From Xylogone sp. PMI_703 (lineage: Eukaryota > Ascomycota > Leotiomycetes): a stretch of 64,000 bases of DNA. Below, one piece after another: positions 1 to 12,415 of the stretch (positions within the stretch are counted from its first letter, which is position 1; every line of letters starts with the position of its first letter). A program made the position numbers and the translations under genes. The notes under the pieces are model-generated. The model saw nothing but the letters and a program-made list of their open reading frames with translations, had not been told where the DNA came from and ran no database searches. The DNA is taken from positions 372,001 through 436,000 of the forward strand of contig JAJTUQ010000010.1 of the NCBI GenBank assembly GCA_021399445.1, given 5' to 3'.

Positions 1-89
1 GGGGCTCCAGCAACAGACGGCGCATTACTCGTGTCCTTCTTGCCGTCGTCAATCGGAAGATCCTCCTTCGCGCCTAACGAAGGCGACAT
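1..89 (-). CDS. 5' end of an unidentified gene (partial)
   Basis: An ATG on the minus strand at 89 opens a frame that stays open to the left edge and gives 29 residues starting MSPSLGAKEDLPIDDGKK. The segment is polar and low-complexity, as is common at the N-termini of fungal proteins, and shows no domain. Upstream of it (127-170) are two TATATATAC stretches that could serve as TATA elements. The function cannot be told from this fragment. The call rests on the clean ATG and open frame only. Confidence 0.4.
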   Translation of the reverse strand, partial: MSPSLGAKEDLPIDDGKKDTSNAPSVAGA

Positions 90-852
90 CTTTTAAGAGA
101 GAAAGCAGCCACCAGCTAATAAAGTGATGATTATATATATACAGATACTGATAATGGGTATATATATACTGAACCACGGCGCAAATCACCGCAACGAGAG
201 AGCCTTAGAGCCTTCCAGCCCAAAGAAGCCTGGCCATCGCGGTCTTTATATGGCAATTCGCACACTCCCTGCTATCACTGTTAATCGTATCAAACCATCG
301 GACCCCAGCAATGACGAGCTCCCCACAGTGGGCAGGTGGTCCCGTTGCCGTCATTGGAAGCCGTTGGGGCGGATGGGGTCCTTAGCGGATGTCGTGATTT
401 GAGGCAGGAATGAGCAACGGGAATAAGGTTCCTGCTTGATTCGGTTTTATTCCGCAGAAACTTTAAACTTCTTTATCTCTTTTTTTGTAGAGAAGTGATA
501 TAATAATTATATAATTGACCAAGGTATTAGTAAATGCTACTACTACTACTACTATTATTATTATTATTCTAGATTTCGGGTTTGTGGCAAGGGCCTTAAC
601 TGTACGCATGGTTTGACAGCTCTTGGTGCGGAGAAGAGTGAAGAAACATCAAGAACTTTCACAACTTACTGCACAGGACAGTGAAATCAGCATGATTATA
701 GCCCAGATCATAGTGAGTTTGAAAGGTAAAAAACTTCCATTGATACAAGTTTTGTTTCCTACAATTCCGATGAAATCCCTTTTTGCCTATGACGTATTTC
801 AAAACATGCCCCAATAAAAGACTTCAAACACAGCTCGAATTGTGCAAACTGA
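90..852. other. Intergenic region with trinucleotide microsatellite
   Basis: No convincing gene. It contains two TATATATAC stretches near 130-170, probably the promoter side of the gene at the left edge, and a (CTA)n/(TTA)n microsatellite. Short open frames here have no gene-like composition. Confidence 0.6.
537..569. repeat. CTA/TTA trinucleotide microsatellite
   Basis: Five to six CTA units pass directly into about five ATT units, a compound simple repeat of 33 nt in non-coding DNA. It may be length-polymorphic. Confidence 0.9.
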
Positions 853-3120
853 TCACATCTCTCTCCCTTGAACATCAAAGATACTATTCCTCCATCCATC
901 CTGCTCGTTCTCCCTAATCCTATCCGTGGCAAGCGCCGCCTGCTCATTCCACAATTTAACCAGACTGCCCGGCGCATATCTCCCTTTGAAAACTCCTTGG
1001 CCCGGCTGGGCAACACCCACACGGGCGTATAGATCCGGATCTGGCTCGGGAATCAACCTCGTCCCTACCGCCTTCAAAAATGTCCACACATCATCCGGAT
1101 CAGATATGCGTGTTGCTCGAAGACGTTCCCGTGCGAAGAGCAGCTCGCGATTGGCTGCATGGAGACTATTCGCAATAGCCTCTGCCAGTTGTGATTCCAA
1201 TGCCTTGCGGACAATGGGTCGGATGAATGGCTTGAATAACCACGCAAGGATGGAGAATTTGCTCTTGCGCAAGGTGTAGTTCAGCTTGTGGATATGTACC
1301 TTGACGGATCTCAGGCTTAGGATCTTCTCTAGCCTGTCTTTGCCAACTTCCACATCGATGTGGACGTCGATTCCTTTCTCATCCAATTCGAAGGATGCAA
1401 TGCCTTCATCAACCAGACTTAGCAGCCCCGAATGGGTGCGAAGCCAATATCCAATCTCTTCGGCTCGTATCGACATGCCGTCGATTTTGATTTGCACTAA
1501 AGATTCCGTTCTCGAGACCGTTCGGAATCTCGCTTTACGGACCTCGAGGTCGTTATATGTTTCCACGCGTAATCGATAAGGTAAGAAAGACGTATTGTTT
1601 ATCGCAGTTCCTGGCTCCAAGATGAGATTCTCGAGAAGCAAGTCGATTTCGGGAGTCGCGATCTCAAGCCGAGGAATAGGGACATATTGAACGGCTTGGA
1701 TCAGCAAAGGTACAAATACGTTGATGGAATCGTGGACCAGTTCGGTGTTTGTGTACTGATGTGCCGGTGAAAGGATTTTGGCAATGCGTGTTGATGTTTT
1801 GATTAGCTTCGCAATATCTTTGTCGCGCAATACAGACTGGAATGTGGTCTGCAGTTGTGCAAGAAGCCCGTCGATATCCTCTCGTATGGAAGAATCCGTT
1901 GCTAATTCACGAGATTGTGCTCGGAGGTCTTGGAATCTCTCTTCCACATGATCAAAGAAGCCTGGATCTGTGAGCATATCCTGAAGGGCATTTCCACCCT
2001 GGCGAACTAATTCATCAAATTGCGGATCGCTTTTGCCGTGCTCCATCACTTCTTTAAACCTTCGTTCTAGCTCCTGCCACTCCTTGGAATCTCCAAAGGA
2101 TTTTATGAAAGTCCAGAAGTTCTTCACAGCTCGCTCTGTTTCAGGATTTGGATTCACATCTTCCTCCGCTGCTTGAACAGTATTTTCTACAATATGCGAG
2201 TATGTCATTGCATACTGTCTCAAAAGCTTGGATAATGTTGAAACGGAATCTGAGTAGTCTCTCCGCTGTCTTAGATTTGAGACTGCCGCCTTAAGTCGAT
2301 CTAGCAATACCCCCTTCTGGTCACCAGAGATCTTATCGACGAAGCTATGCTCCGCTTCCCCTGCAACTTTGGCAGCACCTTCGGTTACTACATTAGATAC
2401 CTCTGCGACTCCATTGCCTAGATCCTGGACTGAGGGAGGTGGCTGCCGCTCTCCTTCGGGTTGCTTTAATTTTTCCTGTTCTTCTTTTGACGGTTCCAGT
2501 TTTTGGCCTGCTTCCTTGGAAACCTCCGAGAGCGTGAATGCAGTATCCTTGAGTACTTCCCGACCAATAGTGTGCAAGTCAGAGAGGAAGATACGGAAAT
2601 CGGAGTTGGTCAAAAGCAGTGAGCCTACAGCTTTCAAACTCCGATATGCTATATAACGTTAGAATGCAGATGGCTGAGGATTCAAGTGATACATACCGGC
2701 GGCGGCATTCGCCTTTGATTTCGCCTTCGCAGTTCTCTGGGCAATATCTTCATAGTCAATCGAGATTCTAGACTTGGACAGGTACCAAATAAAGTCCTGT
2801 ATCTGATCTTGACTATTCTTATGCTGTAGAAGTTCGATGAACTGCTTGAGCCACTCTTTCACAAAATAAACCAATGCTCGGCCAGATTCACTCAAGTCCT
2901 GGTTCTCTGGGTTGAGCACATCCGAGGCCATAAGTGTGCGAAGGTTTACGATCGTCTGTTCATTCGAGGGCATGAATCCACGTGAGAGCGCGCGAAGCAT
3001 TTGATACGTGTGGAGCTTCTGGTGCAGCTCCCTCTGTAGGGTGGTGTCATCCCTGTATTGCGGAAGGAGAGGCTCACGGTCATCGGAGTAGGACTTGCAT
3101 AGCCCAAAGCAGGACAGCAT
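853..3120 (-). CDS. HAM1-like (DUF5923/DUF4449) BPI-fold-like protein
   Basis: Two exons, 3120-2697 and 2648-853, with a 48-nt intron (donor GTATGT, acceptor ATATAG), give 739 residues. The junction restores the frame as ANAAA|YRSLKAVG. The N-terminal half is helical and charged and contains a block rich in Glu, Lys, Gln and Pro around residues 165-200. The C-terminal part (FLPYRLRVETYNDLEVRKA onward) resembles the fungal HAM1_C/DUF4449 domain, which is related to bactericidal-permeability-increasing (lipid-transfer) folds. This matches a conserved fungal family of roughly 700-950 residues, so the gene looks complete. A membrane-contact or lipid-binding role is family-level inference; no catalytic motif is visible. 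It ends in an acidic QGREM tail. Confidence 0.85.
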
Positions 3121-4857
3121 ATTGAAGAGAAGGTATCGTGAATTAACAACTTTGAATTAATAGTCCAATCTTAATACAACGAGAGAATTTGAAAGAGATA
3201 TAGACTCGTGAGTGCGTGGAGTTGATGGTGGTTTGGTGAATGACATAGTCACTATTAAAAGTTGGAGAAATTGGCCTATGACGTCGTCAGTTTCAACGCG
3301 ACGCGTATTATCTAAGCGACGATATGTTGAAGCATGACAGTAACATTGCGCATTATCTACACCCGTAACTGTTAAAAATGTATAGATTAAGTATCATACT
3401 ATTGATTGTTAATGACTTTCTAGAAATTCTGCCAACTTGAATGGAAACGTTTCAGAGCACCTTTTCAAATCAAATAGTATAGCCAGTACATGAAGTGCGT
3501 GATGCATTCATCAGGTGCTATTCAGTTTTGTTTGCACAGCTCGTCTGATACACATGGGGCTGTAACTCTAGGTCTTTTGTATGCATGATGATGACTATAG
3601 AGGTGGTATGTAGTCTGAAGTTAATTGTTGAATATGATCTGACAAGCGTGAGTATATAGTCAATGAAGTTTGATTTGCGAGTAGATGGCTATGCTACAGT
3701 GATAAGAACAATTCCTAATTATGGGTTGAACATTTTATTAATCAGCTGTATAGATTAGTTTATCCTTGCGCTTTTAGGATAATATGGATCGCAGACTGGC
3801 GCTTAATCACATGTCGCTTTGGAAGCTTTAAGCTTATGTATTTCCAATACGAATTTGGCTTAAGTTGCAAGGATATATAACAAGGAAGGCTTTATTAACA
3901 AGCAGCAATCTTATGCAATTTGCAAGTAGTGGAATTATTATCACAGATTGCATGTGAGAGGATAATCTGATGAGAAAACAGGATATCAGAATTTATTGAA
4001 GAATAATCAATGGTATGTCTCTTGCACAAACCCTCCTAAACGAATTTCCGGTTAAATACTCCAGCTTATTCATTTGTGGAGAATATGGACTAACTACTGG
4101 TATGACATGTCAAGATGATAAAGATTATGGGAACAACAAAAGAGCGGAGAGTACGATAACGTAATCAATTGTTGTTGCCCAACGGGCAATTGGATTATAT
4201 AGCGCAATATACCCATTCATCTCCTGCATGAAAGTGGAAAAGGTCATACCAGATAAGGGCGCTGATTTATTTGTTCGTCGAAGGTTGGCCCTATCAAATG
4301 TTTCTGGACTGAAGTTCATGACATTTATTATTGCCAGGGGTCGGGCTGTTAATGGTGGTCAGACACAGGTGGAGGTGAGCACTACTGAGGAGCTAAAATG
4401 ATAGGTTAATCATTAGCTGTCAATCTATCCACTTACGACTTGTTCGCTGCCTCCGACAAAGGCGTGGTTGCACCGGACTCTTGCGGTAATAAGTAAGGTC
4501 AAACTCTATCATAGGAGAGTTCCATGCATAGGGCTACAGGCTAAACTCCTAATAGAAAACGCTTTGCTGCAAACCTTATTGGCAGTGGGCCAAGGAGGGA
4601 AAACGCAAGTATGCAACCGCTCCTGTTCCAGAATTCCCCACCACGATTTGCATAGCTCCATAGTATGATCCACTTCACGGCCTTGATAGGAAACTATCTC
4701 GGGTTGGCCACTAAGAGCCAACGTCTTACTGTCGGAGTGCACGCATTTTTAATGCTGGTAAATCCTTATAATTGAGCGGGGGAATGTAATGTCCTTCATT
4801 TCCATTTCGTTGCTCTACTTTTCGTGAAACTGCCCATAGTGTGTATATTTAGCTATA
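3121..4857. other. Intergenic region, AT-rich
   Basis: This 1.7-kb stretch separates the HAM1-like gene from the first P450; both promoters lie in it. Open frames are short with no recognisable product. I see no repeat or RNA gene. Confidence 0.6.
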
Positions 4858-6809
4858 ATGGATTTGCTAATAGCTCCTCAGGGGCAGTTGGAGTTTCCTT
4901 GTCTGCTAGCAGCTGGTGCTGGTGTCCTGTCGCATATTGTCTACTTCATTCGCGGGTTTCGGGATGCTCAAACAGTTGGCATCATAACTACGCACCTTGT
5001 AGCTGGTGTTATTCTCTACGGAACTTCTCTGATAAAACAAGGGCTACTTAAAGGGTTATTTTACGCAACTGCTATATCAGCTTCATACTATGCTGCTCTT
5101 TTCACTAGCATCGTCATATATAGACTGTTCTTCCATCCACTCAGACGATTCCCCGGGCCGTTTGGGGCCAAGGTATCTAAGTTATATGGTGTAATGGTGG
5201 CACAAGATGGAAAGCTACACGAACATCAGAATGACTGGGTGAGGAAGTATGGCGATATAATCCGAATAGGTTGGTCTAACTGCTTTTTGCTTAATGAATT
5301 ATGTACTCAAGTCCTTTAATTTAGCCCCAAACGAGCTCCTTATAGTATCACTTGATGCTCAGCAGAAAATCCACAATACTCAGTCCAAAGTGAACAAGAA
5401 GAACACACTTTACGATTTTATGCACTACAATGGAGCACATAACCTAGACTCAATCCTGGATAAAGAAGAACACAGATGGAGGCGACAAGTCTGGGACAAG
5501 GCACTGAATACCAAGGGTAGAAAACCTCCTCTCCAAACAACTTTTATGATTGTTAATTTATGAATTCCCTTTTTTAGCTCTGGAGAAGTACGAAGCATAT
5601 ACCAGAGAAGTGGCGCATACCTGGTTAAACAAAGTTGCATCGCTTGAGGGACAACCTATCAATACGTCGTTATATTCACTACTTATTCCGTTCGATAATA
5701 TGGGCAAAATGGGCTACTCTACGGATTTCGGAACAGTTAAAGTAGGCAAAGAGGACCGTATGCTTCATCTCATTGAATGCACGTTTGCGGCTTTTGGAAA
5801 ACTCGGGCAGTTATCATGGCCGGTTGCCCTCGCCAAGGAGTTCAATTTAAGCCCAGAACAAACCGAGTTCGAGCAACTGGCATGCAAACTTGCGGATGAA
5901 AGAGAAAAGGTAAGTACGCCACTTCATCTTCAAAAGCACCTAAAATTAATGCGAATCTGTTATAGAATGACAGTCCGGACAAAGAAGACATCATGAAGTA
6001 CATGCTGGAAGATTATCACTCTGATAAGCCCAAAGCTTTCTTCAATCGAAATATCCTGTATTCCGATTCTCAAGTTATTATGATAGGAGGCACAGATACC
6101 ATTGCGGTAACAATGTCATACTGCTTCTATTATCTTGCTAGAGATGCCTCCTTGAGACAGAGACTTAGAGACGAAGTCTCCACAGTGTTGGGCAAGTCAA
6201 TCCCAGGCGAATTCACGCACGCCGACTTGAGCTCCCTAGATCTTCTCAATGCCGTAATCGATGAATGCTTGAGAATACACAGTCCTACGTGTAGCAATGG
6301 TGCAAGACATACCCCGCCCGGAGGCTTGACTATCGATGGAGTCTACGTACCTGGGGACGTCACCGTATTTGTTGGTGTCCATGCAATCCAGCGAAGTGAG
6401 AATTTAGGCCTTACATTAGTTTATGCACAGTTTTGCTGACTCCTTCTTAGGCCCGAAGTATTTTGTCCAGCCCGATGAATTTATACCGGAAAGATGGACA
6501 ACTCGGCCCGAACTGGTCATTGACAGGAGAGCCTTCCACCCGTTCATGGTTGGTGAGTAACTACAATGCAATGATTGTCATGGTATATATGTTTCGGCTT
6601 CTAACAGACTCATGACTATAGGCCCGTATAACTGTGTTGGAAAGCGAATGGCTTTGATTGTCCTCAGACTCGTCCTTGCCTACACCGTATTGAACTATGA
6701 CTTCAAGTTTGCTCCGGGAGAGGATGGAACACGCATCCACAAAGATGCATTCAACAATCTAATCCTGAAAGCAGGGAAATTAGAATGTGTTTTCGAGAAG
6801 AGAGAATAA
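4858..6809 (+). CDS. Cytochrome P450 monooxygenase with multi-span N-terminus
   Basis: Six exons: 4858-5269, 5325-5516, 5578-5909, 5966-6395, 6451-6552 and 6622-6809, giving 551 residues. P450 hallmarks are all present: an I-helix oxygen-binding stretch GGTDT (residues 353-357), the helix-K ExxR as ECLR (412-415), the PERF-type motif IPERW, and the heme loop FMVGPYNCVGK with Cys494 as thiolate ligand. The usual Arg two residues before the Cys is Tyr, as in several fungal CYP families. About three hydrophobic segments fill residues 10-95 before the RFPGP hinge, so it is an ER-anchored P450 with a multi-span N-terminus like those of benzoate-4-monooxygenase-type or secondary-metabolism P450s. 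The first intron uses an unusual GTTGGT donor. Substrate unknown; no biosynthetic neighbour points to one. Confidence 0.9.
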
Positions 6810-7665
6810 GTATATTGGTACCGAGTAATTTCTTCGCTCTTGCGCACCGTATTGGGTCAGATAGCTTGCCGCTCTTGCTCAGGAACTAATCAATCCCCGC
6901 CTCAGCCATTTGTTCTGTTAATTTCAATATATGTAGGACTCAATTGATTTGACATATTTGCAAACATTTGGGTTTTTGGCAAGATGCATTCTCTCACAGA
7001 GAGCATCAAGGAGGTGAACTGTTGATAGCAGTTAGCTAGGAAGAAACGAGTTTCTAGAGGTGGAATCGGAATTGACTAATATCTGAACTATGATGCTGTG
7101 GTGCTTTCTCAAAACGATTACATGCTGATCAGCCTCTGGTATGGAACATCTGATACTTCATATTACAGGAAATCAAATAAGTAAATGAACAGTGATCTAC
7201 AAAATTCTGAATGAGGTGATCTACAACACAGTTCTGGCGACACTAGGGCTATGGTAAAGCTGAGCAAGCAAAATAAGGAACTCCACTTAAACATACAGAT
7301 AAAATAGCAATTTGTAAAGGTGATGTAGTAAGCTGGTGGTTGCCCTGCCCCAGAATCTGTCCTTGACCTAGTAGAGTTCTACCGTAGGTATGTTAACGAT
7401 GATAGTACTCTCCTGCTAGATAACATTAATAGACGGTCACCCAGAATACCTATATAATCTCCATGAATTTAACCAATGTACTCTTAACTTTATGTGTGAT
7501 CATGCCGTTTGCTGTGAGCATTTGCTTGAGCAGTTTTCATAGCCTATCTGGGCATTTTAAGGGAATGCCGGGTCACAGGGTTGTCAGTAATATAGGCTCC
7601 CAGAACAGGGTTGTATTTTACAACCGTTTCTCTAAGTTTTATAGACGTTTGATCCTTCACGGTAG
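6810..7665. other. Intergenic region
   Basis: AT-rich sequence after the P450. A 70-codon open frame at 7463-7675 leads into the relic at 7666-8090 but shows no recognisable product and is not clearly joined to it. Nothing else is supported. Confidence 0.5.
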
Positions 7666-8090
7666 ATTCGAATAGCTTACGAGGAACCTCTTGATCCTAC
7701 GCCGAATTATCTTCTCCAGGAAAAGTATCACAGCGATTTCCTACAAGATATTAAGTATGATGGAGCATCATTAGATGAGATTCGCCAATTTTTCCTCCAG
7801 TGGGTTGCTGAACAAGGATGCTCAGTAGGACTGACGCCGAGACATCGAGTTTGCATTGTTATTGATGAAGAATCTTTACATTTTCTAAAAAATGCACCGG
7901 AACCAGATAAAATTTCTTATAAAGATGATTTTTGCGTTAAAGTTGTCGATGGTCAATTTGTGCCTGGAAAGCAAAATTACCCGAATTATCCAGGATGGGC
8001 CAAATTGCATCTAGAGTTATTGATGCGACTATATTTACTCTTGCTAATGGACGGGATGGAACGCTGTTGTTTTCGCCCAAAGCGTCGTAA
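7666..8090 (+). pseudogene. Frameshifted relic of an unknown fungal gene
   Basis: From 7666 an open frame without its own ATG encodes a protein-like segment (AYEEPLDPTPNYLLQEKY ... CVKVVDGQFVPGKQNYP). Near 8000-8010 the protein-like reading jumps to another frame, which continues as ASRVIDATIFTLANGRDG and LLFSPKAS and stops at 8090, while the original frame runs on as low-quality sequence to 8128. A stop also lies directly upstream in the same frame. This pattern fits the 3' part of a decayed gene with one indel. I do not recognise the family. A missed intron is possible but no good splice sites surround the shift. Confidence 0.5.
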
Positions 8091-9046
8091 GGATGATCCG
8101 GCATATTGGTTTGACGAAATGGTTTGAGCAGCAAATTTTCTTGCTTCCTTCTCTACCTTGCGAGTTGCAACAGTTAGGGTAGTAAGATTCTCAACCATCA
8201 ATCAGTTAGTGTCAAGTGTTCATACGTACGCCCTCAGAAGCTAGACATCACAATAATTACGCCTCAAATCCCTGGTTGGTTCTTTAGTGCGGCTCCTTTC
8301 TAATGGTTAACATACTCCGCTTTCAAGTCTTCAATGACCCGGAGAGCTCCGGGTTCTTCCCGGTCCGTATCCTACAATCTCCTAAACAAAGCTAAATCCT
8401 AACATTCGCAGGTATCGGAACATGTGTACGACATATCTTTTCTCTCTTTTCCTCCCTTTTTGAACTTCTTAAGTTCTTGTTTCAATAAGCACTCTCTGGT
8501 ATCACTTACACGGAGTGTGGGTTCAAGCGAGTGTATTTTATTGGCTGAGTCGAGCCAATCCTCAGCCTGAAGCGCTTCGGCCGCCTGTCTGACCTGAAGC
8601 TGTCACAGAGGGTACAGGGAGATTGGAAGAATACAATTGGCATACATTTGTTATATAAGCTACAGCACGGAGAAAAGCTTATTAGGCTGTAGCAGAAATC
8701 TCGAACCTTTTCGAAACAATTGTCGTACATCGCCTTTGAAAAGAACTGGGCTCCACTCTTCGAGGCTGAGAGAAAATGCTGAATTACCATTTACACAGAT
8801 GAGGGGGCTGTGTCCTACACTGCCAGCACACCAAATCTGCCTCATGTCTAAATTTGTGTACAAGTTCCATGGTCGCATTGGTGGCGACACAGCCGCACGA
8901 TAAAATCAAGTGTGTTGCTACTATCTGTCTTCCGTTCACATTGCACGCAATATATCGGACTAAGCTTCATAGCACTGTAATCAGCGGATTACCGGGTGCT
9001 TACGTGCCACGGGAAAGTCGTCCGACAATAACCAGGAGTTCTCGGA
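8091..9046. other. Intergenic region upstream of the 1122-residue gene
   Basis: No gene supported. Overlapping short frames on both strands near 8500-8900 look like chance. The right-hand end should contain the promoter of the gene at 9047. Confidence 0.5.
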
Positions 9047-12000
9047 ATGACCTCCATGGGAAAACTGCAGAACGCCTTGGCGATAATCTCAAATGAGAAC
9101 ACCCTAGCACTTGCGAACATCAACTTTGACTTTTCTCTCTTCAAGATTGAGGCTCCAATCGAGTTTCAGGCTCTGGGTGCGGCCCTCTCTACGCAACGGC
9201 GAGCTAACGCTGAAGATGGCATCTACCACCAGACAGCTCGAAGACTCGGAGCCTTGTTTGATCAAGTCTTGCCGCCTACACCTCAACTCGTCCGCGCTTA
9301 CGGACAGCGATGTTCAGACATATCTCAAATGCCATATATAAATCCAAAAGGATCAAAAATACATGGCATCTTTGAACAGCAAGTGGGCGCCGACGGAACG
9401 ACGATATGGGCAGCTGCTACATCGGGTGCAAGTGCGGTTGCGGTTCACCTGTTGGCATGCATGCTTGCTCGCATTTGGCCTTCCGACAAAGCAACATCAG
9501 TCTGGGTGGAGCTGGTTAACAAGCGTAAGGCCATGATTAAGGCGGAGGACAATGGACTGGAGTCGCAGAGCTGGTCGTCTTTGATGGCCTCCCAACAAAC
9601 AATATCTCGAAAAGAGCTGGCAAGCTGGGATGCAAGCGCTCGAGCATGGCTTCGACGTGCCGACGAGGCTATGAATAGCCAACAGATCCGGCTCATGCTG
9701 ATTATCAAGAATGTCAGCATTACCGTCAATAACATAGGCGACACATACGAGAGCGTGCTGCAAGCTTGGCGTATTTCTTTGACTACCATGGAGAAGATTA
9801 TGAAAGGCATGCCGCAACTAGTGCAGAATGGCGCTGTCCTTCTTGCTCTATCTGCCTGGCACCTCTATCCTGACCTCAATGTCTTGAAAGAAGCATCCAA
9901 AATAGTATCATTGGAAGATAAGCTGATAGCACGAGGTGGTATCATTACAATTGGCACTGAAGATGCCAATACTCACCCTGATGGTGGGGTCCGCTGGTCA
10001 TTACCTCTAGCTTACTTAAGATACTATGGGGAACCAGTACAGTCTTCTGCAGCACTGTGTCAGGCTACGGAGAGAGTCTCTGTGGCAGAAGTTGCTCATG
10101 TGATTCTGGGCTGCATCCTTGGTGGTTGGGGGTGTACCACCCGCACAAATGCAGCAAAAGCATTGCGAGTACTTGCTCAAATGTGGAGATATATTCTCCG
10201 AACGAAGACAAAACTAGAAAGGGAGAACGAATTAATTTCACAAAAAATAGATATCCACAAGCACGACGTTGTCAGATATCGGGCACTAGTTGAATCTCTA
10301 GAGTCTGTCGTTCAGTCATCAGGCCAAAGGAAAGGACCTCTTATTGGCGTAGAAATGGAAAGAAAGGCCGAACGAGACATGGCACTTTTCAACTTCCGTA
10401 AATCATCAGAGGCATTGGAGGCTCTAGAACTAAAACAGCAAGAAAACAGCAGTGTTATCTCAAGGCTGCATGATATTATTAACGGAGCACCAAGCTGGCC
10501 TAAACTAATCCTTGTCGCAGCTGATCGATACTGCTCTTCGAAAGATACAATGAGGAAACAATACGATATGCTTCAGCGACTCGGGATGCGGACTACCAGA
10601 TTCCTCGGGGCAATCACATTGGAGCCTTACTTCGGTTTGACACAGTACTCTGCACTGTCTAGGCTCTGTAAAGATCAGGAATGTCGTATTTCCATATTAC
10701 GGAAACTGGCATCTGGCTTGGAAGCTGAAAAAGAACTTATTATCAAATACAGATTAGCCGATCAAAAAATGGCTAATCGGAAAGATACTTCTCTTCTTGG
10801 ATGGCACATAACTCATGGACTCGCAACTGCTGTTAAATCAAAGAAGCGAGATATAGATGGGAACGTCACCGAGGACGGGAGCTTCCGAAGGTGGATGGTA
10901 TTTGCAAAGACGGACACTAAACTTGATGCAATGGACGTCATAGACTTACAGAAAGAGTGGCAAAGGAAAGGAGGTATCGAAAGTGAAGACAATTACTGTC
11001 CCGACGTTCAGCGCATATGGAATCAATACGATGTAAGATTCCCCGGCGATAGAGAAGATTACGGAGGATTCACGTGGTTTAAATCTTCGGGGAGTCAGTT
11101 ATCAAATACAATCGAGAGCTCTTATATAGTGGACGATGCATATTACGGAACGCAAATGCGGCAAAACTCACCTAGCAATAAAAGCGCCAGTTCCTATAGG
11201 CACGTATATGGCGATCCTGGAGAAGCGGCTCTGTATATTTGCGGGGAATTGATGGAGAACAACTATCAGTTCATCGAGGAAGCTCGATCTACGGGAATCG
11301 AAATCGCATTCGAGTCTGATTATATAGACCCTGCCAAGTTTCTGGACTTCATTGAAACCATGCCAGTGGATCCTGATGGCGAATTTAATCAATCGATGAG
11401 GGGACTTTGCATAGCCACTGAAGTGTACGAGAACATTCCAGGCGCAACTCTATCCTTACAGGTTATCAATGAGCCTCTGTGGAGAGCGCACTGGATACCA
11501 AAGGCGGATCCCTCGAGGTCCGTTCAGCAGCAGTGGGCAAATTGGCGTGCTCTACAGATGACGCGAGCAGAGGTATTCTCGTGTATTGCATTCTTTGAAT
11601 CCGGGATCTACAACATCTCTCCTGATGGTCTTCAGAGCGTAATGGCGATATCCTCGGGGGACTCAATATACGTCGCTGCTGCACTACTTGTTGATCCTCA
11701 CGAGATACCAAAGCCCACTGAAATCCGAAGAGTAATCGGGAATGTAGATTGCCCAGGAATAGCCATGCTAATACCGCCCACTAACTTGATGCTTCGAAAA
11801 CCCAACCCTGCCCAATATTGGCTAATCAAACATGATGACTTTGACGGCAATCTTGTGGATGAGTTTTCCCAAACACAGCTAGAGCTTTCTTTCACAGGCT
11901 GGGAGCAATCTATCAATATCGGTTCCTACGGAAGCTGTGATAATACCATTTACTTCCTGGAAACGCTCATCAAGATGTATGATGCCGGCCAGTGGCTAGC

Positions 12001-12415
12001 GGACCTGGATATTCTCTCTTCTCTAAATAGTGAGCTCATCCATCGCTGCTACTGCTACTGTGGATTTGACGGCAGTGCGCCAGCCCAGGTCCAGTTCACT
12101 GATCCCTCTGGGCAAGAGTTTGTCAATTTCGACAGCCTGGGCATGAAATCAAAGACCAATAGTGAAACCGTTGACGATGTCCCTCAACCTCTTAATGTTG
12201 TCGCTCTAGATAACTGGGAAGAGCTTCTACAGCGTCCCGAAGAGAACGCCATTGTACGGGCTCACGGCAACTGGGTGGCGCGGCTTGCGGGGACGTGTCT
12301 GAGTATGAGGCATAACTACCCTACATATATTCTGCCATGCAAAGCAAACAAAGTATGCTGGTCTTGTATAGGTGAGATGTCATCTTTGCCTCCAGAAGCT
12401 GTTTTCATCTCGTAG
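9047..12415 (+). CDS. Large intronless fungal protein of unknown function
   Basis: One uninterrupted frame of 1122 residues. The start MTSMGKLQNALAIIS has a second in-frame Met at residue 4. The N-terminal block (NTLALANINFDFSLFKIEAP, then AADGT-like and WDASARAWLR segments) resembles a widely distributed, uncharacterised ascomycete family that often exists in several copies per genome; this is from memory of the family pattern, not a search. A probable coiled coil covers residues about 380-490 (KLERENELISQKID, KSSEALEALELKQQE). The C-terminal third is rich in acidic and aromatic residues. There is no signal peptide or membrane segment. Lack of introns in a 3.4-kb gene contrasts with most neighbours. 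It converges on the regulator gene at 12731. Function unknown. Confidence 0.8.
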   Translation: MTSMGKLQNALAIISNENTLALANINFDFSLFKIEAPIEFQALGAALSTQRRANAEDGIYHQTARRLGALFDQVLPPTPQLVRAYGQRCSDISQMPYINPKGSKIHGIFEQQVGADGTTIWAAATSGASAVAVHLLACMLARIWPSDKATSVWVELVNKRKAMIKAEDNGLESQSWSSLMASQQTISRKELASWDASARAWLRRADEAMNSQQIRLMLIIKNVSITVNNIGDTYESVLQAWRISLTTMEKIMKGMPQLVQNGAVLLALSAWHLYPDLNVLKEASKIVSLEDKLIARGGIITIGTEDANTHPDGGVRWSLPLAYLRYYGEPVQSSAALCQATERVSVAEVAHVILGCILGGWGCTTRTNAAKALRVLAQMWRYILRTKTKLERENELISQKIDIHKHDVVRYRALVESLESVVQSSGQRKGPLIGVEMERKAERDMALFNFRKSSEALEALELKQQENSSVISRLHDIINGAPSWPKLILVAADRYCSSKDTMRKQYDMLQRLGMRTTRFLGAITLEPYFGLTQYSALSRLCKDQECRISILRKLASGLEAEKELIIKYRLADQKMANRKDTSLLGWHITHGLATAVKSKKRDIDGNVTEDGSFRRWMVFAKTDTKLDAMDVIDLQKEWQRKGGIESEDNYCPDVQRIWNQYDVRFPGDREDYGGFTWFKSSGSQLSNTIESSYIVDDAYYGTQMRQNSPSNKSASSYRHVYGDPGEAALYICGELMENNYQFIEEARSTGIEIAFESDYIDPAKFLDFIETMPVDPDGEFNQSMRGLCIATEVYENIPGATLSLQVINEPLWRAHWIPKADPSRSVQQQWANWRALQMTRAEVFSCIAFFESGIYNISPDGLQSVMAISSGDSIYVAAALLVDPHEIPKPTEIRRVIGNVDCPGIAMLIPPTNLMLRKPNPAQYWLIKHDDFDGNLVDEFSQTQLELSFTGWEQSINIGSYGSCDNTIYFLETLIKMYDAGQWLADLDILSSLNSELIHRCYCYCGFDGSAPAQVQFTDPSGQEFVNFDSLGMKSKTNSETVDDVPQPLNVVALDNWEELLQRPEENAIVRAHGNWVARLAGTCLSMRHNYPTYILPCKANKVCWSCIGEMSSLPPEAVFIS

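Noticed and set aside
124..402. 92-codon frame near the left edge
   Set aside because: Begins in TATA-rich promoter-like DNA and shows no gene-like features.
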